This document shows positions 58,908 to 64,000 of a stretch of DNA of 64,000 bases, in pieces (position 1 is the first letter of the stretch; each line of letters begins with the position of its first letter). The notes under the pieces were generated by a model that was not told the DNA's origin, ran no database searches, and was given only the letters and a program-made list of their open reading frames with translations. The DNA is from JAWVFM01 sp963841455 (lineage in GTDB: Bacteria > Actinomycetota > Thermoleophilia > Solirubrobacterales > 70-9): assembly GCA_963841455.1 (NCBI GenBank), contig CAWJCU010000007.1, positions 186,001 to 250,000 of the forward strand, read 5' to 3'. Position numbers and translations under genes: made by a program.

Positions 58908-59318
58908 CTACTCCTGCAACCCGGCGGCTTCGAGGGCTTTGTCAACTTCGGCCGCGCCAAAGCCAAGTACCTCGGCCCGGACGACCTTCCCATCGCGGAT
59001 CGTCCACGAAACCAGGACTCGATCCTCGATCCGGGCATCGCCCCCCGGCATCCGACGAGAAAGACGCCCCAGGACGACGATCTCGTCCCCGCGATCGTAG
59101 GTTCGATCGATCTCCTGACGGCCCTCGCGAAGGAATTCCCACTGCGTTCGGGCGGCGGCAAGAACTTCGTTGGTCCCGCGCCTCGTTCCCGGCTCGACCG
59201 CAGTCGGGGAATTGACGAACTCGACCTCGCGGTCGCTGAGCGCCAGCATCGCCTCCTCGTCCCGGCGGTTCCAGGCGTCGTATATGCGACCCACGATCTC
59301 GACGTTCTGCTGCGACAT
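58908..59318 (-). CDS. SnoaL-like (NTF2 fold) protein 4
   Basis: A 136-residue single-domain SnoaL-like protein: MSQQNVEIVGRIYDAWNRRDEEAMLALSDREVEFVNSP, IDRTYDRGDEIVVLGRLSRRMPGGDARIEDRVLVSWTIRDGKVVRAEVLGFG and the end DKALEAAGLQE. It is complete. Unlike its neighbours it has no GATACT box; the sequence just before the ATG is GGGAGTAGGCG. The 185 bases between it and the previous gene hold nothing else I recognise. Confidence 0.85.
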   Translation of the reverse strand: MSQQNVEIVGRIYDAWNRRDEEAMLALSDREVEFVNSPTAVEPGTRRGTNEVLAAARTQWEFLREGRQEIDRTYDRGDEIVVLGRLSRRMPGGDARIEDRVLVSWTIRDGKVVRAEVLGFGAAEVDKALEAAGLQE

Positions 59319-59353
59319 CGCCTACTCCCGCGGGGCGCGCCGCTTGATGTGCG

Positions 59354-59860
59354 TCATGGAGCACTGGTTCCGGGGGACGAACGACGGTCCACCTCGAACC
59401 AGGCGTCTGCGGATGAGCGTGAGCGCCGGTTCACCCCCCAGCGATCGGCAAGCCCCTCGACATAGAGCTTCCATCCGCCTTCGGGCGCGCCGATCGGACG
59501 AGGATCCACGACTCGCCACGGCTCTTCCAGACCTGAAAGCTCGATGCGAACGGTCGACGGAAACACGTAGACCTTGATAGCGAGTGGGCGCCTAGGATCC
59601 CTCTTTTCGTCGACGGAGCGGGCAATGAGCTCTGCCGAAAGATGGCGCACCTTTCGTCTCGCTTGGGGTTCGAGGACCCCTAGGGACTGCCCCACGTCGC
59701 GAAGCGTCGAGCGTAGCCGGCGCGGATCGGAGTCGATCTCATAGTCGGCGACGGGTTGCGCGCGCCGCTCAGCAGTGCCGTTTTGTGGCTCGGTGCTTTC
59801 ACGGCTACGGCCACGCTCCAATCGAAGGCGCCCAATCAGACGCGCTCTGCGATGCGACAT
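59354..59860 (-). CDS. Degenerate HATPase_c (anti-sigma kinase-like) protein
   Basis: A 168-residue protein whose C-terminal two thirds resemble the GHKL ATPase domain of RsbW/SpoIIAB-type anti-sigma kinases. Recognisable parts are HLSAELIARSV (N box position), IKVYVFPSTVRIELSGLEEPWRVVDPRP and GGWKLYVEGLADRWGVNRRSRSSADAWFEVDR (G box and last strand). The Asn that normally holds Mg-ATP is replaced by Arg (ELIAR in place of ELVTN), and the D-x-G-x-G loop is changed, so kinase activity is doubtful. A STAS protein is encoded 1.1 kb away. The start follows a GATACT box by nine bases. Confidence 0.65.
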   Translation of the reverse strand: MSHRRARLIGRLRLERGRSRESTEPQNGTAERRAQPVADYEIDSDPRRLRSTLRDVGQSLGVLEPQARRKVRHLSAELIARSVDEKRDPRRPLAIKVYVFPSTVRIELSGLEEPWRVVDPRPIGAPEGGWKLYVEGLADRWGVNRRSRSSADAWFEVDRRSSPGTSAP

Positions 59861-59869
59861 CGCCCGCCC

Positions 59870-59875
59870 AGTATC
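59870..59875 (-). promoter_or_regulatory. GATACT -10 box before the HATPase-like gene
   Basis: Minus-strand GATACT, nine bases before the ATG at 59860, followed by GGGCGGGCG. Confidence 0.6.
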
Positions 59876-59918
59876 GCCTCTCCGCGGTGGTGCGAGGGGC
59901 AAAACGCGCGGGAGAAAG

Positions 59919-59924
59919 TAGGGT
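59919..59924 (+). promoter_or_regulatory. Putative -10 box of the zinc peptidase gene
   Basis: TAGGGT, seven bases before the GTG at 59932. It lies back to back with the GATACT promoter of the HATPase-like gene. Confidence 0.45.
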
Positions 59925-59931
59925 CGCCTCC

Positions 59932-60939
59932 GTGGACGCACGGAAGCTACCGCCGCCGGGCTGGTACGACGACCCGGAGGCGCCCCGCGGGAAGCGGTAT
60001 TGGGACGGCTCCGAATGGACCGAACAGCGAGCGCAGGCGACCTGGCTGCGAGCGACCTACGAGCGCCTCCTGCCGGATCGGATCGCCAAGGTCACGTTCT
60101 GGGGGATGTCGGTCCTCGTAGTGGTGATCGCCATCGGCGCGATCGCTAACGCCGTCCGTGACTCGAAGAAGTCGTCGGAGGAAGCGGCCAACGCCCTCGT
60201 GATTCCGATCCCGCCCCCAGCGAAGGTGCCGCATGCGATTCCGTCCAAGGGAACCGGGGGGCGATATGACAGCAGGCAGATCGCCACCATCGGCGCGCAC
60301 CTGACGGCTGCGGGTCCACGTGAGCGCTCGGGCATCACGGGAGTCGACCGCGCCGCCTACCAGCGCAGCCTCGACTACGCGATCTCCAACATCAGCGAGT
60401 ACTGGTCCCGGCAGCTTCCGGCGCGCCTGCACACCAAGTATCCGCCGCCGCCACGCGTGCTCGCGTACAACGCCGGGGATCCGCCGTTCCCGGTGTGCGG
60501 CGGCCAGCCCCTAACCCCGCACAACGCGGACTACTGCTTCACGAACAACACCATCGCGTTTGACGAGCGCGGGCTCCTGATCCCGTACTACGCCAAGGTT
60601 GGCCCGGCCGCCGACGCCGTGATCCTCGCCCACGAATGGGGCCATGCGGTCCAGGCTCGGCTCGGCCTCGTGCACTGGCGGGTCGACGAGCTCGGGGAGC
60701 TCAACGCCGATTGCTGGGCCGGCGCGTGGGCGGGCGGCGCCATCAGTCCGGGCGTGATCACCCTGTCCGACCTCCAAACCGCGGCGCACGCGATGTACCT
60801 CACCGGCGATCCGCGCAGCGTGAGCTGGCTGGCACCCGACGCGCACGGCACGCCGAAACAACGTTTCAAGTCGTTCGGCACGGGCGTCAAGGGCGGCATC
60901 CCTGCCTGCGTCAACCAGGCGAAGGCGTTCGCCGACTGA
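59932..60939 (+). CDS. Membrane-anchored neutral zinc metallopeptidase with DUF2510 domain
   Basis: A 335-residue protein. Residues 1-35 are a DUF2510 motif (PPPGWYDDPEAPRGKRYWDGSEWTEQ), then one membrane helix (VTFWGMSVLVVVIAIGAIANAV), a linker, and an exported domain of the putative neutral zinc metallopeptidase family. The zinc site is LAHEWGHAVQARLG (HExxH form HEWGH) with the third ligand likely the Glu in DELGELNADCWAGAW. NADYCFTNNTIAFDERGLLIPYY and two cysteine pairs belong to the same fold. It probably acts on the cell surface. The start is the GTG at 59932; upstream frame is non-coding. Confidence 0.88.
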   Translation: MDARKLPPPGWYDDPEAPRGKRYWDGSEWTEQRAQATWLRATYERLLPDRIAKVTFWGMSVLVVVIAIGAIANAVRDSKKSSEEAANALVIPIPPPAKVPHAIPSKGTGGRYDSRQIATIGAHLTAAGPRERSGITGVDRAAYQRSLDYAISNISEYWSRQLPARLHTKYPPPPRVLAYNAGDPPFPVCGGQPLTPHNADYCFTNNTIAFDERGLLIPYYAKVGPAADAVILAHEWGHAVQARLGLVHWRVDELGELNADCWAGAWAGGAISPGVITLSDLQTAAHAMYLTGDPRSVSWLAPDAHGTPKQRFKSFGTGVKGGIPACVNQAKAFAD

Positions 60940-60999
60940 GCAGGCAGCCCAGGCCCGCTTGGGCAGGACTCCTCCGGCGCCCAATTGCCGGGCCGCGGG

Positions 61000-61362
61000 C
61001 TACTGGAGCGCGAAGCACATCCGCGCCTCTTGGACGGATGCGTGCACCGGAAGCTCTCCGGCGGGTCCTCCGAACTCGTCATCGAGCGCTGAGCCGGGAT
61101 AGGCGACGAGCCTCACGCCGTCAGCCCTCGCGTTCATCGTCGATGCGGCTTGAACCAGCGCTGAGTGACAAGCCGACTCGATCGTGGTGCAGCCGCGAAG
61201 ATCGACGACGACGCCCGCTGCGCCCTCAGCGATGACGCCATCCAGAAGCGCAGTCCAGCGTCCGATGGCTACATCCTCCAGATGGCCGTTGACCTCGACG
61301 AGGGCGACATTCGGGTCGAGGGCCTCGACGTGGTACACGGTTGGACGGCCTGAGAACGGCAT
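61000..61362 (-). CDS. STAS domain protein (anti-anti-sigma factor-like)
   Basis: A 120-residue STAS-domain protein: VALVEVNGHLEDVAIGRWTALLDGVIAEGAAGVVVDLRGCTTIESACHSALVQAASTMNARADGVRLVAYPG. STAS proteins of this size bind anti-sigma kinases and are switched by phosphorylation at a Ser or Thr; here the candidate region is TTIESACHS, with Ser at the usual place. GAGGAG lies five bases before the ATG, so unlike the HATPase-like gene nearby it has a normal ribosome site. It may partner that HATPase-like protein. Confidence 0.78.
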   Translation of the reverse strand: MPFSGRPTVYHVEALDPNVALVEVNGHLEDVAIGRWTALLDGVIAEGAAGVVVDLRGCTTIESACHSALVQAASTMNARADGVRLVAYPGSALDDEFGGPAGELPVHASVQEARMCFALQ

Positions 61363-61517
61363 CGGAACTCCTCTTCGCAGCGGGAGGGCAACGTTGGGCC
61401 GGTCCCCAGTGGCGCGAAGCGTCGCGCGTAGCACGTCAGATGAGTCCCGGCCCGAGTGTACGCGTCTTCGACGAGCGGGACCGGTTAGGTTTGTCGCATC
61501 CAGCGACAGGAGGTGCC

Positions 61518-61931
61518 GTGCGCAAGGTCAGTCCACTTCTAGCGATTGCAGGGCTCTGTCTGGGAGTGCTCGCGGCAAGTGCCACCGCGCGCGCCGAGTC
61601 GCGCTTCACGGTGATCGGGCTTACCGAGTCGTCTCATCCCGTGCACGGTGGAGTGATCGTCCGCGACACGCTCGTCGCGCCTGGCGATCGCAACGATGTA
61701 CTCGGGCATGCGCGTATCAAGTTCACGCCGCGGGCACATCATTCGGTCCGTGCGCGAGGTGTCTTCCTGGTCGGCGGCGGGACGCTCAAGGTCAAGGGCG
61801 TGTTCTCGGGGAGCAGCGGCCGCATCAACGTCATCGGTGGCAGGCGACATTGGAATGGCGCCGCCGGCAAGGTGAAGCTGAGCAACGCCGGTCACGGGGC
61901 CGAGCGATACGCGTTCATCGTCGTTCAGTAG
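61518..61931 (+). CDS. Exported dirigent/allene-oxide-cyclase-like barrel protein
   Basis: A 137-residue exported protein. AGGAGG lies four bases before the GTG. A signal peptide (LLAIAGLCLGVLAASATARA) precedes a beta-rich domain: ESRFTVIGLTESSHP, VIVRDTLVAPGDRNDVLGHARIKFT, GVFLVGGGTLKVKGVF, INVIGGRRHWNGAAGKVKLSNAG, YAFIVVQ. The GGTLxxxG ... GGxxxxxGAxG pattern matches the dirigent/allene oxide cyclase barrel, which in bacteria has no settled role. The likeness is by pattern only. Confidence 0.6.
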   Translation: MRKVSPLLAIAGLCLGVLAASATARAESRFTVIGLTESSHPVHGGVIVRDTLVAPGDRNDVLGHARIKFTPRAHHSVRARGVFLVGGGTLKVKGVFSGSSGRINVIGGRRHWNGAAGKVKLSNAGHGAERYAFIVVQ

Positions 61932-61958
61932 AGCCGCTGATCGAGCGCCTCTCGGCGG

Positions 61959-62366
61959 CTAGTCCGAGAGCCCGGCCGCCTCGAGGGCTTCGACGGGGTT
62001 GGCGTACGACTTGCAGCGCACGACCTTTCCGTCCCGGAACTTCCAAACGTAGGCGTAGCGGATCTCGGCCTCGAGCCCGCTTCCCCTGCCTCGCATCCGT
62101 CCGTGATGGCAGGACACCACGCTCTCTCCGGCGTCGCGTATCCATTCGACGTCGCCCTCGACGCTTTCCCACGGCTCTACCGCGCGCGCCCACGCCTTCC
62201 GAAACCCCTCGTGTCCGTGGTAGGTCTCACCGACGTGGTCTGGGAGGATCTCGTCCTCGTAGACGATCTCCGTGTCGAGGAACGACAGATCGCCTAGGTC
62301 CGTGAGATCCCCGGTTATCCACTCATCCAGGTAGTCGCGCAGGACCTCGACATTCTCCCGAGACAT
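61959..62366 (-). CDS. SnoaL-like (NTF2 fold) protein 5
   Basis: A 135-residue SnoaL-like protein: MSRENVEVLRDYLDEWITGD, TEIVYEDEILPDHVGETYHGHEGFRKAWARAVEPWE, VVSCHHGRMRGRGSGLEAEIRYAYVWKFRDGKVVRCKSYANPVEALEAAGLSD. It has the family's RGRGSGLE core and EALEAAGL end. Complete. A GATACT box lies nine bases before its ATG, and it is divergent from the SDR gene by 56 bases. Confidence 0.88.
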   Translation of the reverse strand: MSRENVEVLRDYLDEWITGDLTDLGDLSFLDTEIVYEDEILPDHVGETYHGHEGFRKAWARAVEPWESVEGDVEWIRDAGESVVSCHHGRMRGRGSGLEAEIRYAYVWKFRDGKVVRCKSYANPVEALEAAGLSD

Positions 62367-62375
62367 CGCGCGTGG

Positions 62376-62381
62376 AGTATC
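62376..62381 (-). promoter_or_regulatory. GATACT -10 box before SnoaL-like protein 5
   Basis: Minus-strand GATACT, nine bases before the ATG at 62366, followed by CCACGCGCG. Confidence 0.6.
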
Positions 62382-62422
62382 CCCGCATCCGCTGTCGCGA
62401 GAGGCTACGGTGGGCGACGGCG

Positions 62423-63463
62423 ATGGCTGACGCTCGCGACGAAACGGTCCTGGTCACCGGGGGCTCCGGCTTCCTGGGCGGTTGGTGCGTGATCGAGCTT
62501 CTGCGCCGCGGCTACACCGTCCGGACCACGGTCCGAAGCCTCTCGCGCGAGGACCAGGTTCGCGCCGCGGTCGGCTCCGAGGTCGATCCCGGCGACCGCC
62601 TCACGGTGCTGGCCGCGGACCTCACCAGCGATGACGGCTGGCCCGAGGGCGTGAAGGGCTGCGACTACGTCCTCCACGTCGCCTCGCCGTTCCCGCCCAA
62701 GCAGCCGAAGGATCCCGACGAGCTGATCGTGCCCGCGCGCGACGGGACGCTCCGCGTCCTCGCCATGAGCCTCGACGCAGGTGTCAAGCGGGTCGTCCTG
62801 ACGTCGTCGGTCGCGGCGATCAGGCTCGCCGACGGCGCGCAGGAGCGACCGCTCGACGAGACCGACTGGACCGACCCCGACAGCCCCGGGCTCACTCCCT
62901 ATGTCCGCTCGAAGACGATCGCCGAGCTCGCGGCCTGGGAGATGGCACGTGAGCGGGGCGCCGAGGACCGCCTCGCGGTGGTGAATCCCGGCGCCATCAT
63001 CGGGCCGGTGCTGAACGACGACGTCTCCTACTCCCTGCAGGCCGTTCAGCGCCTGCTCGACGGCCCGCCCGGCGTGCCGCAGCTCGGCTTCAGCCTCGTC
63101 GATGTCCGCGACGTCGCCGACCTCGAGCTCAGGGCGATGACGTCGCCCGAGGCGGGCGGCCAGCGCTTCATCGCCGCCACCAAGTTCCTCTGGATGGCCG
63201 ACATAGGCGCCGTCCTGCGCGAGCGCCTCGGATACAAGGCCTCGAAGGTGCCCACGCGGACGGTCCCGAACCTGCTCGTGCGCGCAATGGCGCTCTTCGA
63301 TCCGGGCATTCGATCGGTCGTCGGCGGCCTCGGCAAGCGCAGTGAGCTCTCGTCGGAGAAGGCGAGGAGCTCCCTCGGCTGGTCGCCCCGCCCGATCGAG
63401 GACACGATCACCGAGACGGGTGAAACCCTGATCCGTCACGGCGCCACGGCCCCCGCGGCCTAG
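62423..63463 (+). CDS. NAD-dependent epimerase/dihydroflavonol-reductase-like protein
   Basis: A 346-residue extended SDR. The dinucleotide motif is VTGGSGFLGGWCVIELLRRGYTVRTTVRS; the active site has the Ser of VLTSSVAAIR and the YxxxK of PYVRSKTIAELAAWE; VNPGAIIGPVL and VDVRDVADL complete the pattern of the dihydroflavonol-4-reductase/cinnamyl group. The substrate in bacteria is usually unknown. The ATG at 62423 gives the usual N-terminus. A TACGGT box lies 11 bases upstream. Confidence 0.92.
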   Translation: MADARDETVLVTGGSGFLGGWCVIELLRRGYTVRTTVRSLSREDQVRAAVGSEVDPGDRLTVLAADLTSDDGWPEGVKGCDYVLHVASPFPPKQPKDPDELIVPARDGTLRVLAMSLDAGVKRVVLTSSVAAIRLADGAQERPLDETDWTDPDSPGLTPYVRSKTIAELAAWEMARERGAEDRLAVVNPGAIIGPVLNDDVSYSLQAVQRLLDGPPGVPQLGFSLVDVRDVADLELRAMTSPEAGGQRFIAATKFLWMADIGAVLRERLGYKASKVPTRTVPNLLVRAMALFDPGIRSVVGGLGKRSELSSEKARSSLGWSPRPIEDTITETGETLIRHGATAPAA

Positions 63464-63490
63464 CGCCGAGCGGCCACTCCGAGCGCGAGG

Positions 63491-63917
63491 CTATTCGGGA
63501 AGCCCGGAGGCCTTCAGGACCTCGTCGCGGCTCGTTTACTCCCAGAGGCTCGCGATCTTCCGCTCGCGAACCGTGTAGACGTGGTTTGCGTTCATCTCCA
63601 CCTCGGCGCCGCTTCCCTTTCCTCGTGCGCGGCACACGTAGCAGACGACGACGTAGTCACCCGCGTCGATGAACTCGGTGGCCTCCTGGTGGTACTCGTC
63701 CCATGGAGCGAGCCATCCAGGGCCATGCGCGCGGCGCCCTCGCGCCCGTGAAAGGTCTCGCGTCGGCGAGCTCGCGGGCCCACCATCCGGTGAATTCGGG
63801 GTGGATCGCGTCGAGGTAGGCGCCGAGGAGCTCGGGGTCCTGAGAGGTCGAGATCAGCTCCGGCCCTGCCCAGAGCGACACCCAATCGCGAACCACGCGC
63901 ATGGCCTCCTCCGACAT
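63491..63917 (-). CDS. SnoaL-like protein 6, broken by a frameshift and a stop
   Basis: Two frames join to one SnoaL-like protein: SEEAMRVVRDWVSLWAGPELISTSQDPELLGAYLDAIHPEFTGWWARELADA, then WDEYHQEATEFIDAGDYVVVCYVCRARGKGSGAEVEMNANHVYTVRERKIASLWE. An in-frame stop at 63536-63538 is followed, in the same frame, by TSRDEVLKASGLPE and a final stop at 63491. One indel near 63740 and one base substitution would give a full copy with the usual RGKGSGxE and LKASGL end. It is either a decaying paralogue or sequence error. A GATACT box lies seven bases before the ATG. Confidence 0.72.
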
Positions 63918-63924
63918 CGCGCGC

Positions 63925-63930
63925 AGTATC
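63925..63930 (-). promoter_or_regulatory. GATACT -10 box before SnoaL-like protein 6
   Basis: Minus-strand GATACT, seven bases before the ATG at 63917, preceded by GCGA as in the box at 58732. Confidence 0.55.
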
Positions 63931-63958
63931 TCGCTCGGGCTCGAGCGCGGCCTTGCCG

Positions 63959-64000
63959 CTAGGCAGCCGCCGCGGCCTCCCGCGCGTCGGCCAGCGTGTC
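63959..64000 (-). CDS. C-terminal end of a minus-strand gene (partial)
   Basis: The frame DTLADAREAAAAA and a stop reach the right edge. It may be the tail of a gene outside the window, but it is too short to name. Confidence 0.25.
   Translation of the reverse strand, partial: DTLADAREAAAAA

Noticed and set aside
1..64000. CRISPR array, insertion sequence, prophage or conjugative element
   Set aside because: No regular repeat-spacer pattern, transposase, integrase other than XerD, or phage structural gene was seen.

Overview
The window is a GC-rich chromosomal stretch, almost solid with genes. Several conserved blocks run in the order known from Actinobacteria: aroC-aroK/B-aroQ-pepQ-efp-nusB, tlyA-nadK-recN-steA-steB-pyrG ... 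nudix-xerD, and recO ... dgt-dnaG. Together with a type IV pilus locus, an AroK-AroB fusion and many SnoaL-like paralogues this suggests a deep-branching actinobacterium, perhaps of the Thermoleophilia (Solirubrobacterales/Gaiellales type). The phylum is well supported; the class is an inference. I see no phage, plasmid, insertion sequence, CRISPR array or rRNA.

Layout. 0-6 kb: the tail of a flavin monooxygenase, two paralogous secreted eight-cysteine proteins, an HD-GYP cyclic-di-GMP phosphodiesterase, another exported protein and a Ca2+/H+ antiporter. 6.2-16 kb: a type IV pilus locus that opens with a promoter and a cyclic-di-GMP-I riboswitch, then two major-type pilins, three minor pilins, prepilin peptidase, and pilM, pilN, pilO and a pilP-like gene. 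The pilB, pilT, pilC and pilQ genes are not here. 16-25.6 kb: shikimate pathway, EF-P, NusB, a polyprenyl synthase and Dxs, mostly with overlapping start and stop codons. 25.6-30.8 kb: small membrane proteins, DUF72, a nuclease-P450-acetyltransferase run and the first SnoaL-like gene. 30.8-54 kb: the tlyA-to-xerD block with insertions (MFS exporter, DUF1326/DUF2182 pair, PQQ-propeller lipoprotein, M20 peptidase), then mutM, an S58 peptidase, recO, dgt and dnaG. 54-58 kb: HNH nuclease, tRNA-Asn, glycosyltransferase, SDR, tRNA-Met. 58-64 kb: four more SnoaL-like genes mixed with a degenerate HATPase, a STAS protein, a membrane-anchored zinc peptidase, a dirigent-like exported protein and an NAD-dependent epimerase/reductase.

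Two features cut across the window. First, many operon-leading genes have no Shine-Dalgarno sequence but a TANNNT-like box 6-10 nt before the start codon, which predicts leaderless transcripts; genes with a strong Shine-Dalgarno (pilin, MFS, pyrG, STAS) lack that arrangement. Second, single-base indels break many otherwise conserved genes, packed into two zones (about 38.0-41.1 and 54.2-57.7 kb). Since pyrG alone carries about seven, most are probably sequence or assembly errors, and I describe these genes as single loci.

Best leads: the riboswitch-controlled pilin next to an HD-GYP enzyme; a perfect CRP-type palindrome placed at about -41.5 of a membrane-protein gene and over the -35 of tlyA; a LexA-like palindrome before the HNH nuclease; the GATACT-start module shared by four accessory genes; the eight-cysteine secreted family; and a methionine-rich tail on DUF2182.
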